In this document: one piece after another, positions 1 to 64,000 of the stretch
Layout of the letters: each line of letters opens with the position of its first letter
Numbering within the stretch: the first letter of the stretch is position 1
Assembly (NCBI RefSeq): GCF_051106095.1
Contig: NC_135786.1
Location: 139,814,501 to 139,878,500, forward strand
Source of the DNA: Pogona vitticeps
Lineage: Eukaryota; Chordata; Lepidosauria; Squamata; Agamidae
Length of the DNA: 64,000 nt
Direction: 5' to 3'
The notes under the pieces: generated by a model
What the model was told of the DNA's origin: nothing
Database searches by the model: none
What the model saw: the letters and a program-made list of their open reading frames with translations, nothing else
Position numbers and translations under genes: made by a program

Positions 1-163
1 GGACATGTGAAAAAACATGAAATTTCTAAAGTTCAGCATATTAACTCTTGAAGACAGAAGACCCCAAATGCTGTGTATAAATTGCCAGAGTGACACACTA
101 GAAAAGATGTGTCATTTTAATTAATGAGTGTGAAGCCAATGTTCTCTTATAGGGTCAACTGAG

Positions 164-256
164 AATCATCATAATCATCTTAGAACTGCAAAGCTGGAAG
201 GGACCCCATGGATCATAGAGTCCAGCCCCTGTCAAGACAGCATAGTGGGGAATCAA
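164..256 (-). repeat. CR1-type LINE 3' end fragment
   Basis: The reverse complement resembles the widespread amniote CR1 3' end: on the + strand it reads as a run with GAACTGCAAAGCTGGAAGGG and a CATAGAGTCCAGCCCC motif, preceded by short ATCAT tail repeats. Only about 90 bases remain. Confidence 0.5.
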
Positions 257-260
257 ATTA

Positions 261-421
261 CCATATTTTTTGCTCCATAAGACACACCTTTCCATAAGAT
301 GCACCAATTTTTTAGGAGAACAGGAAAATATAATCTGTTTTCTTTGCTCCATAAGACGCACAGACTTTCCACCCCCCTGTTTTGTGGGGGGAAAGTGCGT
401 CTTATGGTGCGAAAAATACAG
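261..421. mobile_element. TIR MITE, CCATAAGACGCAC family, copy 1
   Basis: About 161 bp with terminal inverted repeats (CCATATTTTTTGC on the left, GCGAAAAATACAG on the right) and flanking TA dinucleotides. The arms hold complementary CCATAAGACGCAC and GCGTCTTATGG. A second copy lies at 6727-6892. The TA target suggests a Tc1/mariner-pogo type element without its own transposase. Confidence 0.7.
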
Positions 422-942
422 TACCAGCTTTTGGCTTCCCAGCCAGATAAACCCCCGAGCTATGCTTTTCACTGGCTGCTGCTTTTTTATGGAGTTCCCT
501 CCCCCAGTAAATAACTAAAGCCAATGACTCCTTTCAAAAGCAGAACATGGCAATTAAATGTAGATTTTTTTTGTTCTAGGCAGAATTAAGATGCTCAGGA
601 GGTTCTCCATGTAGAAACCGTTACCCTGTTAATTCACTTTCAGCCTTTCAGGCTATAGAGGTCTACACAGTTATAAATCCGTAATAAAGATGGCTGCATT
701 TTTTTTTAGTGAAGGGAAAACAAGCTGTCCAGAAAAGGTCACATTCCTGGCTGTCTTCTTTAAAAAGTTCCTCCCAAATAGAAATGCCCTTCTGCAAGAC
801 AGAAAGGAGGAGCTAAAAGGAGCTCTTAAGAATGGATTGCTTTTTGGACTGGAACATGATAAATTGATAGAAAGGGAAAGCAGGGAGCTCCTCTTATTTT
901 TTAATTAGGAACATGACTGGAGAGATGCAACAGGAACTTGGT
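422..942. other. Unassigned upstream sequence
   Basis: AT-rich DNA with no recognisable gene, exon or repeat family. A 72-codon open frame here has no family resemblance and poor composition for coding. Confidence 0.5.
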
Positions 943-1026
943 AAGCCTTGGAAACAGGGATGAGCACCGCCTCCTAGAGTCGGACATGACTGGACTAAAT
1001 GTCAAGGGGAACCGTTACCTTTACCT
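943..1026 (+). mobile_element. Sauria SINE, 3' fragment
   Basis: Contains GATGAGCACCGCCTCCTAGA and the BovB-like tail ending GGGGAACCGTTACCTTTACC. This is the 3' third of the squamate Sauria SINE; the tRNA-related head is absent. It is the only Sauria copy here in the same orientation as ELP2. Confidence 0.8.
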
Positions 1027-1111
1027 CAGCCTTGCACTATGGTATGATTTTGTTGACCCCAGTGAGATTCCCATTCGCAAAGCTCAGAATCCAACTAAAC
1101 TTAGCAAAAAT

Positions 1112-1540
1112 GTGTAGGCATCCTTCAGTCTCGAAAGACTATGGTAATGTGCTTTGTTATGGAGGATGTGGAACAGCGTCTAGTGTGGCTGAGAAGGCCA
1201 ATTCGAGAGTAACAATCCCTTCCACACTGAAGACAAATACAATCTGTCCCCTGTCCAGATCCCTGATTTTGCTTCGACACTGTATTTGAAGCTGGAGGGT
1301 CCTCTCTAGAGCATGAATCCTGGGTAACATAATATGGAAGATAGGCTGATACCCAAGCAGCAAATCCTCCACATCGCTGAAATAGTCCAATGGAAAGGCA
1401 AGAGCTAATACAACTGGTTCCAGCAATGTCACAGGAGTTGCCAGGACGACATGAACTGCCTCCGGGACTCCGGCTCTGGATTTTGCCTTGAGGTTAACTC
1501 CTGAAGCCTTTTCCATCGGTGGATATAGCCACAAGTCAGT
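1112..1540 (-). mobile_element. Chimeric SINE-like module with LINE 3' end
   Basis: The first part, about 1112-1270, is the same as the 3' end of the non-LTR LINE at 25110-26096 (GGCATCCTTCAGTCTCGAAA, CAATCTGTCCCCTGTCCAG). The rest, 1271-1540, is a different body not found in that LINE. This looks like a non-autonomous element using the LINE's 3' tail for mobilisation. Its inner end is not defined. Confidence 0.6.
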
Positions 1541-3984
1541 GGAGGTTTGAAATCAGAGATTTCCTTTTCCTAGATGGGCTGCCTTCCATGGCTGACGAGC
1601 CCCACATACCCGGCTAGCAAAAATAAAACCCTACCAAAATCAATGAGGTGTTATCCCCAGCCATTTCTCATTCTGTTACTTTACGTGAGGCGTGTGTGCT
1701 ACCAGGTACAGCTGGTAACGAATTTCCCTGCATAGACTTGACACCACATCAGATAATGGGACAGCACAATGAAGTTCCACAAGTACATAGCACAAAGTAT
1801 CTCCCAGTGCTGCTTCTGACAGCTGGTCTAGATAGATTATGTTTGATCACAGAGCATTTGGAAACATAAGAGGCAATATTTCACACAGTTACCCCGCATG
1901 CAATCAATCAGAAACCCAAGTGTACATGGAGATGATTGTAAGCCTAGGATCCAGCCTTGCTTACTTCATGTCATTCTCAAGGTTATCTTTAAGCAGAACC
2001 TGTCAGGTATTCAAAATATCCAGTTAAAACTGTAACCTGGAAGAAAATAAAGTGTATAATAGAAAAATACACATGCATCAAAAATGTAGGTTCTTGGCCT
2101 GAGGAACTCACAACTGTAATTTGTACTGTGGGGACCCAGCAAATGGATGAATGACAGTTGCTTCATGCTCTGCTTCACATTCATGTTCAAGTCCAGGGTT
2201 CCTCAACTGCCAATTGGCTGCTGGGGGGTAATTACAAGAATACTCTTAGCACATTTGTTTCCCTGCACACACGTGTGTGTGTGTGAGTAATGTGGGTGGG
2301 TGGGTGGTTGATGCAAGGCAGGTATGCCCTTGCATATTTTCCTGCTCTTCTCTTCTTCCTTCTTGCAAGCCCCTCTCCTTTACAAGTGAACAAACTTTTT
2401 CAATTACTTGCTTGGGAGGTGGGACGTAGGGAAGCTGCCTACCACTCATATCTACTAAACTGTCTGTTGTCTCATGGGTCTTGGAGGATTAGACCTAGTC
2501 CTTCCCCCAGCTTATTTTTCAGGGGCACATCTTCCTTTCTATTTAAGTTAAGGGAGAAATTGCTTTGACAGGGACCATGGTTTAATCACTAGTATTACAT
2601 TCTGCTGATTAGCTGCTGCAGTTTCTTAACTACTGAGCATGACCCCCTGACCTATACAGTAGCTTTAGGTGGAAGAAGAAAACAATATGGCATGATCAAA
2701 TTTAAACTTATACTCTGATTGATTGCTTTCCGTTACTCAAACTGAATGGCTGGGATACAAAAAACCCAGGAGCTAAAGCATTTGTAACATTTGGTAACAA
2801 GACATTCTGTATTACAAACTATTTCTGTCACCATAAACATATTTTTGCATCCTGAGTATACAAGAACTGTAGTCTGACTCAAGCAATTACTTTCTCCTCA
2901 ACGTCTGCCTATTAGATGCTACTGACTCAATTAGCACCGTCAACGTAGCATTCCAAGTTTGCATCGCAAAGTCCCACAATTTATATAACATACAGATAAT
3001 TCAACTTGCAGTGCCCCCACAAGACCCTTAATGAAACCGTAGAGAAATGAAAGGGTTTGGTTACAGGAGTAGCTAACAATAGCATAAACGTGTTGACTGA
3101 GCTGAAATGTTCTATTTCCAGAGGGTAATTTGTGCTCTGCCAGTATGAGATTTTGAGAACATGTTTCAGTGTCCTGCAGACAGCCAAAATTAGCAAATGA
3201 TTGCTCTTACGCCTGTGTTATTTTAATTGATGATATTAACTTGGGTTTTTAGGAAGCCAAAGCATGTGTCTGCATATAACACTTGATCTGATCATCATCT
3301 GTGGCTGCTCCTCCTCCTCTGCCCATCTGCACAGAAGATGGCAATGTTAGTAGGAGAGACAAAGTTGAAGGACAGTGACACCATCCTACAAATATTGATG
3401 CCTCTTAAGACAGGGAACACATGGCCTTTCAAATGATGAATCCTTCATTCTCTCATGATTCCTTTATCTGTGGCCAAGCTAGTGTCCAACATCTGGGGTG
3501 CCACAGGTTGTCCAGCTCTGCTCTGCACAATTATGATCGCCACCCATTCTAAGTGACAGGCATTTGCACCTTTTCTTTAGACTACCCTCATCCTGTACAC
3601 ATGCTCCAATGGCATGAACATATTTCAGAAATTATAGGACATTTCACCTTTTGGATGGACTATTGGTACTACTTTTAACATAACTGCCGGGGTCACATCC
3701 TGCAGAAGAACAGAAAAAGCAGCAGGGCTGACATGGTGTGTACTATTTTAGGTTATTGTGCATTGCTTGAGGTTTGGATTGCTAAACTTATTTTTATAGG
3801 TCGGGCTTCTCAGGGCCAGCCCTAAAGGACCGTGGGTGATCACGTGTCCTCTTTTAGGGAGGATACTCCTTTAATTGAACAACTTCAAGAAAACAATCCT
3901 CCTTTTGAAGGTGTCCTCCATTTGAAGGACAGTGTGATTTAAAGAGAAGAAGGAATTCTTTATTTTTTTAAAATTACATTTTTT
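1541..3984. other. Unassigned upstream sequence
   Basis: No coding exon or clear repeat recognised on either strand. A short GT/GGGT-rich run lies at about 2268-2310. Open frames here are all under 100 codons and match no family I know. Confidence 0.5.
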
Positions 3985-4570
3985 ACCCCGCCCCCCTAGA
4001 CAAAGTCTAATCGGGGCGGCTTACACACATAATAAAAACATCACAATATAACAAATATCATAAAATCATTTAAAACACCATAATTTTAACACTTATTTTA
4101 AATCATTGCCAAGATTAAATAATTTAGAAGAGAAAGAATAGAGATCAGTTAATTGACTGGAGGGAAGGCCTGCCTAAAGAGCCAAGTTCTTAAATGGCTT
4201 TTAAAAACACCCAGCGAGGGTGCCAGACAGATTTCAGTTGGAAGGGTGTTCCATAGCCGAGATGCCACTGCCAAGAAGGCCCCGTTTCTTGTTTTTTTCC
4301 TTCCCGGCCTCTCTCGGCATTAGGCCCCTCAGCCATCCCTGCTGGCTATACCGGGTGATTCGGGTAGATCTAGGTGGGAGACGATCTGCCAAGTATCGAG
4401 GTCCCAAACCATTTAGGGATTTGTATGTCTTCATTAGCACTTTGAAGTCAATGTGGAAGCGAACGGGGAGCCAATGCAAAGCACCCAAAGTGGGGGAGAT
4501 ATGCTGATATTTCCTCACCCTACCGCATTCTGCACCATTTGAAGTTTCCACATCAATCTCAAAGGCAGCC
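3985..4570 (-). mobile_element. L2-clade LINE 3' end
   Basis: Read on the minus strand, 4551-4234 encodes LGALHWLPVRFHIDFKVLMK and NGLGPRYLADRLPPRSTRIT, the C-terminal end of an L2 reverse transcriptase. It is followed by a 3' end with a GCCGCCCC...GGGGGGCGGGG hairpin typical of these elements. Same family as 51348-52205. Confidence 0.8.
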
Positions 4571-6145
4571 CCATGTAGAGTGCATTCTGAAGTTACTCAG
4601 CATCCATGATGAGCGCCACCCAAGCTGCAGGCATACAAGTAGTCTTCTCAATTTGTGTGACATGCACAGTAATTCCATTTAAATCTTAAAGTCTTTATTA
4701 TTTTGTATCTGTACATATAAATTAGCATATGAAGTTTTATGCAAATCAGCACCTCCCTTTCTCCACTTTTTAAGTGAAGGATGTCCTCCTAACTTAAGTG
4801 ACTATCTTACTTACTGTCAACTGGGAGTATGGCAGCTGCCTCATACAACAAGTATGGGGGACTATGAAAGAGCAGCAAATATTTTACTTGTTTCTGTTGT
4901 ATTTTTATTGCCAGTGAAATTGAAACAAAAGCTTGTGGGGTTTTCTGCCTGAGGTGCCATGATACCTTGCTTGGCACTGAGAATCATGTGTGCCCTGATT
5001 CTGAGAGAGGGATACCATCTGCTAAACCAACTCAAGCAGCAAAATGTTTTGGGTCTGCCCTGCTGTTCATGTAACACCAGCCTGATGTAGAGCTGTTTCC
5101 ACTGAAGCTTCTTCTGGCATAAACTGCTGCATGATGAGGTGTCTAATAAAACTGGTGTGTATACAGATACATATTTTCACACCAATAATGGGATCCAGAT
5201 GCCTCTTAGAATGGAGAATACCTCCCCCTGTTCTATCACACAGATATGGTGGGCTGCTGCTTGTACACATTGTCAGAGCAAACCCTTCAACATAAACAGA
5301 AGCTGTTGCAGTGCTTAGAAATGCCTGTGGCTTAGTTCACATACAGATGTGGATGTTCTAGACTTAGAAGGTGGCAGCAGTGGTGCTGGAAAACAGAAGA
5401 AAGTAGAACAATAAGGTGGAGTGAAAGGCTCAGTTCCCACTCCAGTAGGAAAAGCTTTGCAAGCTAAACAGAAATTAAAAAGATTTAGTGGCTCCAAATG
5501 ATCTTGACCTCTAGGTCTGATGTGAGGCAAGTGAATATATGGGACAACGTGTAGTATTTTCCATAAGTTAGGGCAAAACCTCTCTTACTTTAAAATAATC
5601 ATGCCATTTTATTGTAGTTATTCTGAATTAATTGCTAGCTGTTAGCTTAAGTGTGACTGCGCTGCTGTTGACAGCAGGATAAGGAAAAGATGACAGATAA
5701 CAGCTGGCATTCAGGATATGTATTTTGATCTGTTTATAAATAAGGTAGGTACAAGGAATGACCGAAAAAGCAGCACTCCATTGACAGGACATGCAACTAG
5801 TAGATTTTAAACAGAACACTGCCTGCTTATATTGGATGGTTCGGAGATTAAAAACTAAAATCATAATTGAGTTGTCATATTGACGAAGTGTATAAAAAGC
5901 GGGGGGGGGGGGCTTTGTACTTGACCAAAGACACAAGAAACAAGAGCTTGTTAAATAGATCCTTACCAGGTAAATCAGAAGTCCTATGTCTGTGTACTCA
6001 AAAGTCTGTCAATTATGTTCATGAGACATATTGCTCTCTATTCGATATTTTAGGATTGCAGCATTAGGGGCATATTTCGATACCTTGTTTGACACCTGAT
6101 AGCGTTTTGGCTAAGAAAAGGCAATGTGGAGTGATGTAAGGGGAG
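4571..6145. other. Unassigned upstream sequence
   Basis: No gene recognised. A run of about twelve G residues lies near 5904. Minus-strand frames at 4862-5530 and 5628-5936 look random. Confidence 0.5.
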
Positions 6146-6490
6146 TTATTCCAAGATATTTTTAAAAAAATCTTTATTGAAAGAACATAGAAACAACAAC
6201 AATAACAAAATTGCACAGAAATGTATAATCTGATATAAGACCCTCACACCATTGTACTCTGCATCAATTAGAATATCGTACCAAAGATTCACATAGGAGA
6301 CTGGAGGAAAATAAGTCTGGTCATTCTTATTAACATAAAAAATAAAAGGAAACTGTGTGTTGAAAACTTCATCCTGGGAATGTGGTTGTTTGAGTAATTT
6401 GAACTGGAATATTAATTTTTCTATTAGGGAAATATTCCATATTATTTCTCCCTGTAAGTAAATTAGAAGTTCCCTTCCAGTCTGTGACAA
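6146..6490 (-). repeat. Possible LINE 3' fragment, weak
   Basis: A minus-strand 114-codon open frame ends next to an A-rich stretch (T-rich on the + strand at about 6165), a layout seen in L1-type LINE 3' ends. No diagnostic motif is clear, so the family is uncertain. Confidence 0.3.
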
Positions 6491-6726
6491 TTTCCAAATG
6501 TGCTGCCACAGAAAACAAGATAACCAACTGTTTATGAATTAGTTGTTCATTATTGCCTGAAAATAAAGACAGAAGATGGTGATCTTATAATTTTTTGCCC
6601 TGTGATTAATTTTGTTTCTGATAGGACGGCACATTTATACCACATATGAAATACCACATACTGTATTGATGATATTCCCACATTTATACCAATAGGTTGA
6701 ACTGACATCTTTATTGATATAATTTA

Positions 6727-6892
6727 CCGTATTTTTTGCTCCATAAGACGCACCTTTCCATAAGACGCACCAATTTTTTAGGAGAAGAAAACAGGAAAAT
6801 ATAATCTGTTTTCTTAGCTCCATAAGACGCACAGACTTTCCACACCCCTGTTTTGTGGGGAAAAAGTGAGTCTTATGGTGCAAAAAATACAG
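6727..6892. mobile_element. TIR MITE, CCATAAGACGCAC family, copy 2
   Basis: 166 bp, flanked by TA on both sides, with CCGTATTTTTTGC at the left end and GCAAAAAATACAG at the right end. The internal arms match copy 1 at 261-421 with few differences, so both are of similar, fairly recent age. Confidence 0.75.
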
Positions 6893-7107
6893 TAAATACT
6901 GTAGTTGTTAAATTTGGAGGAGACTGATCTGAGAGGAGCCTTGCTTGATGGAGCCTCCGATTTTACATCAGATATAGTCAACCCCAAATCATTTTTCCAA
7001 ACTATTTTGGGACCTAATTTACAGTTATAGTGGTATATAATTAGTAGTTAAGTATATGGCTGTTCGCCTGTTTGGGACTTAAAACTGTTAATACAAACCT
7101 CTTAACT

Positions 7108-7243
7108 CACTGGTTCTTAACCTTGGGTTACTCAGGAGTTTTGGACTGCAACTCCCAGAAGCCTTCACCACCAGCTGTCCTGACTGGGGTTTCTGGGAGT
7201 TGCAGTTCAAAAGCATCCGAGTAACAAAGGTTAAGAACCACTG
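7108..7243. mobile_element. hAT-like MITE, 136 bp, copy 1
   Basis: Starts CACTGGTTCTTAACCTTGGG and ends with the inverted GGTTAAGAACCACTG. It is flanked by a perfect 8-bp duplication, TCTTAACT, at 7100-7107 and 7244-7251. The interior is itself nearly palindromic (AACTCCCAGAAGCC against GGTTTCTGGGAGTT). The 8-bp target and CAGTGGTTCT ends mark it as hAT superfamily. Confidence 0.85.
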
Positions 7244-7584
7244 TCTTAACTGATAGAAATCATAGTATGACCACAATTTGAATTGAGTCCATTTGTCAAC
7301 ACCATAAAATATGTTCCATCTCAATTGACTAACTTTAATACCCTAAACTATAAACCACTGTTACATCTAGTTAAACAGAAACGCATACAATGACAAATAC
7401 TGAATCTGTCATTACTAGGTTGCATAGCAGCAGTTAAAATGTAAATTCTGCCCAAGCTAACTTATCTCTTTCAAGTTCCACCTTAAAGGATAGCAGCTGT
7501 GGCCTTTACATATCAGCATACGATATGTATGAATTTTATTCAGAGCTCCAAGAAATCAAGAGTACGTAATGCAGAGAATTTCCA

Positions 7585-7890
7585 TAATCAGAAAGAAATG
7601 GAAGATTGAAGGTCCCGAATTTTAAGGTCTATCGTGTAGCATTTAAACAAATCTTTAGTATACTTGTTGGCTCCCAAATTCCCATATGGCTGCCACTGGA
7701 AATTAAATCTCAGGATTTGGAAAAATTGAAAGGGCTTTTATTTCTCCCTATAAAAGTTAATTTCATAGCACTGATAACCAATCCATTCCTTAGGAAAGCA
7801 CTAAAAACTGGGAAAGACTGGCAACACAAATGGTTTTTATCTCTGTCCCATCTCTCTGATTCCAGGATATTTTTATATATACTGTGAAGA
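7585..7890 (+). mobile_element. L1-like LINE ORF2 C-terminal fragment
   Basis: An open + frame reads NGRLKVPNFKVYRVAFKQIF and then GSQIPIWLPLE, resembling the GGLxxPNFxxYYxA segment of L1 ORF2 after the reverse transcriptase. Short and isolated. Confidence 0.5.
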
Positions 7891-8074
7891 TCCCTCTGAG
7901 TGTTGTCCATTATTGATTTTTGATAACTAACTGCTCAGCTTGTCCCCTTTCCCAACCTTAACACATTTCAGCGACCATTTAGCAGGCCTTCCCTTCAGAC
8001 ACTTCCCTCTTTGGTTATCTGGAGGCGGTCCCTAAAGATTGTCCTCACGACCACCCTTTTGCTTCTCTTTACAG

Positions 8075-8414
8075 CTGGGGTTTTAAACTCAATTTACCTG
8101 GGGGCTGCTGGAGGCAGACTCTGGGTGAGGCTGGGCCGCATCAGATTTTCCGCCAAGCGGAACAAGAGCCCGAGGAAGCCGCCCAGGAGTTTCCTGAGCC
8201 GACAGACAGGCGGGCTGGCTGGCAGGCTGCAGTTCTTGATGGAGGGTGCAAGAGGTGCTGTCTTGGGAGAGAGCCGGCGAGCGAGGCAAGGCTTTTTTTT
8301 AACTTTTGACAGCAGAAGATGTGTGGGCGTTTTGGGGGGCAGGCAAGACGAGGGCCACAAACTATCATCTGGGGGGCCGCAAATGGCCCCCGGGCCGCAT
8401 GTTTGAGACCCCTG
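8075..8414. mobile_element. hAT-like non-autonomous transposon, 340 bp
   Basis: Inverted ends CTGGGGTTTTAAACTC and GTTTGAGACCCCTG are flanked by a perfect 8-bp duplication, CTTTACAG, at 8067-8074 and 8415-8422. The right part contains GGCCGCAAATGGCCCCCGGG, as in Charlie-type hAT ends. Open frames of up to 160 codons across it are by-products of its GC-rich body. Confidence 0.8.
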
Positions 8415-8767
8415 CTTTACAGTAATTCCATTTCCCGGTTTATGAGGGGCTAAAGAGAGTTTACTGGAAAAGCTTGTGTCTCGAAAGGACTGAGCCACAA
8501 GGGCGGAAATTATCACTCTACCTGGCCAATTTTTGTCCACCACGAAGTATGTACTGTATTTTAAAATGCAGGGCAACCGATAACTCTACACAACCCCTCT
8601 CACAACTACAAACTCTACAAGACCACGCCGCCCCCCCCACCCCCAATCTATTTGTCTCGGCTCCTTTTGGCAGAATAATTTGAAAGCATTCTGCGGAAAC
8701 TAGAACAACTTTGACCTGCTTTATTTCAGAATTTTTAAAATACACATACTATAAAATTTATTTAATT

Positions 8768-8835
8768 GCTGTAAGCCGCCCAGAGACCTTTGGGTAGAGT
8801 GGGCGGCATATAGGTTAAATAAATAAATAAATAAA
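8768..8835 (+). repeat. LINE 3' tail with AAAT microsatellite
   Basis: GTAAGCCGCCCAGAGACC and GGGCGGCATATAGG form the hairpin end typical of L2-like 3' tails in squamates, followed directly by (AAAT)n. Confidence 0.6.
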
Positions 8836-8855
8836 TTTTATATATATATACAGTA

Positions 8856-9118
8856 CAGTGGACCCTCTACTTACGGAATTAATCCGTATTGGAATGGTGG
8901 CTGCAAGTCGAAAAGTCTGTAGGTCGAATCTCCATTGACCTACTATGCACTGAAAACCTATTAATCCCATAACTGGCAGTTTTTATTCTATTTTTGTTCC
9001 ATTTTGGTTTTTTTCTGGTCTGTAAGTCGATTCTCCGGCTGCAAGTCGAATCTAAATTTTGCAGCCAGAGAAGTCTGTAACTCGAAAAGTCTGTAAGTCG
9101 AGCCGTCTGTAAGTCGAT
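8856..9118. mobile_element. Tigger/pogo-like element, 3' truncated
   Basis: Begins CAGTGGACCCTCTACTTACG after a TA and carries repeated GTCTGTAAGTCGA units. Its right terminal repeat is missing where the TA microsatellite begins at about 9119. It is a different subfamily from the CAGTGGTGCCTCGC copies elsewhere in the window. Confidence 0.65.
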
Positions 9119-9394
<276 letters not shown>

Positions 9395-9414
9395 TATGTA
9401 CACAAATTCTTACG

Positions 9415-9620
9415 TACTTTCATCACGCTTGACCCGCGCAAAAGGGGGGGGGAGAAGAGGTGCATCCACTGCGATGGGGACACAGAAACCGCCCGGGGAA
9501 CGAAGAGGCGGCAGCAGCGTCTGGGGAAGACCCGCCGCCAAGACAGCACCGCTTCCGCTCTCTGGGCGAGCCCTTCTACGGCGGCCGATGTGCGGCAAAC
9601 CTAGCGGAGCGCAAGCGAAA
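9415..9620 (+). promoter_or_regulatory. GC-rich, TATA-less putative ELP2 promoter and 5' UTR
   Basis: Composition switches sharply at about 9410 from AT repeat to GC- and CpG-rich sequence that continues through exon 1 to about 9850. No TATA box is visible. A GCGGAAGC motif of the ETS/GABP type is present on the minus strand near 9551. In mammals ELP2 is transcribed divergently from SLC39A6 through a shared CpG-island promoter; whether this region is also bidirectional is inference only. Confidence 0.6.
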
Positions 9621-63097
<53,477 letters not shown>

Positions 63098-64000
63098 GTA
63101 ATCTGCTTCAAGATTCTAATGCTCGAAAGAGGCTCTAAGCAAACCTGCTCTTTCATAAGACTGCCTTAAGCATTTTGGCTGTATCACCCCTCTTCTGCTG
63201 GTTTCATGAGACCCTTCTGGCATTCTTTCATGGGTTAAGCAGACCTGCATTTTCAGAAGCCCTGGCTTCTATAGCTGATTGAGAGGCAGAGCAGTGTGAA
63301 ATGGGGGTATCTGGTTCTGACTTGTCCCTCTCTGCATAGCTGTTGAGGTGGCCCTTCCTGTTTCCAGGCCTGCTGCTACATTTGTGATAAGATTCACTCA
63401 CTACCAAGGTTGGCAAACCGTTGCTGGCAGCACTTGTCACAATTTGCACTTTTCTTTCCTGGCAGCAAATGATTTGAATTGATGCTTTTGCTGGTACTTC
63501 GGTTTGACCGCAGCCTCACAGGGCCCACAGGTTTTCAAATAAAGTGTGCAGATAAAGTGTGGCAGGGGGAAAAAATGGCCGTCTGATGAATGAAGTTGTT
63601 ATTTGGCTAACAGGCTGACAAAAATCCAAAAGACAAGATAAATTCTGACTCCTCTTACAGAGGGGTTGGGAGGATTCCAGAAGAGCGCTCCAAACACTTC
63701 ATAAATCCTATGTGAATGCCAAATATTGTTGTTCCTTATGATATCTGCTGTGGTATTTAAGGAAAATTATTTGCAAACTCTGGATGGTATCCACTTCTGG
63801 GATTGCACAAGGGGTTTCCCATTTCTACCACAGGCTGCTGCCCCCCTTCCCCAAGACCCTGTTGAAGGTTGAGGGGTCATAAGGCAAGTCCTGGGATATG
63901 AGAGGAGGACCTACAGTGGAAGTAGGGAAAGCTTGTACGAGCAAAGCTGGCTGTGATTGTATTTCTGTTTCCCACCCATTTCACATTTTATTTTGTCTTA
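63098..64000 (+). other. Intron 21 (incomplete) to window end
   Basis: Begins GTAATC. No acceptor followed by the ELP2 C-terminal coding sequence is seen, so the final exon lies outside. No repeat recognised. Confidence 0.6.

Noticed and set aside
8011-8576. 131- and 160-codon frames
   Set aside because: They span the ends of a hAT-like non-autonomous transposon with 8-bp duplications; by-products of its GC-rich body.
63098-64000. Search for the last ELP2 exon
   Set aside because: No acceptor followed by a sequence like the ELP2 C-terminus was found; the exon must be downstream.

Overview
The window is vertebrate genomic DNA, almost certainly from a squamate reptile (lizard or gecko grade; the species cannot be fixed). 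The evidence is the interspersed-repeat set: tRNA-derived SINEs of the Sauria type with BovB-like 3' ends, several BovB (RTE-clade) LINE copies, L2, CR1 and L1 LINE debris, and many non-autonomous DNA transposons of the hAT and pogo/Tigger-like type, spread through long AT-rich introns.

There is one host protein gene, on the + strand: ELP2, the WD40 scaffold subunit of the Elongator tRNA-modifying complex (also known as STATIP1/StIP1). I could place 21 coding exons from the start codon at 9621 to 63097. Their phases close exactly and together encode about 777 residues colinear with vertebrate ELP2. The last coding exon, about 50 residues by comparison with the human protein, lies beyond 64000. 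A GC-rich, TATA-less region at about 9415-9850 surrounds exon 1 and is the likely promoter. All introns are GT-AG except introns 7 and 11, which use GC donors.

Layout: 1-9415 is upstream intergenic DNA (or an intron of a divergent neighbour) made of MITEs, SINE and LINE fragments and microsatellites, with no coding exon seen. From 9415 to 64000 is ELP2. Intron 1 holds an old BovB-like copy split by a Tigger-like MITE. Introns 2-3 hold a roughly 200-bp direct duplication on both sides of exon 3. Intron 5 is a stack of nested LINE and DNA-transposon insertions. Intron 8 has a BovB copy with target-site duplications, an internal deletion and a Tigger-like insertion. Intron 14 holds further MITEs. 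Intron 16, the largest, holds BovB, a 701-bp GC-rich Tigger-like element, an L2 copy split by a hAT MITE and a cryptic exon. Intron 19 holds a chimeric SINE/LINE module, CR1 pieces and another Tigger-like copy. Intron 20 has a Sauria SINE with perfect 12-bp duplications and an unexplained antisense open region.

I found no new multi-gene system, CRISPR array, tRNA or rRNA gene. The observations most worth a second look are the two GC-AG introns in one gene, the duplication flanking exon 3, a 304-bp near-palindrome in intron 10, the cryptic frame-disrupting exon in intron 16, and the well-resolved nested transposon stack in intron 5.
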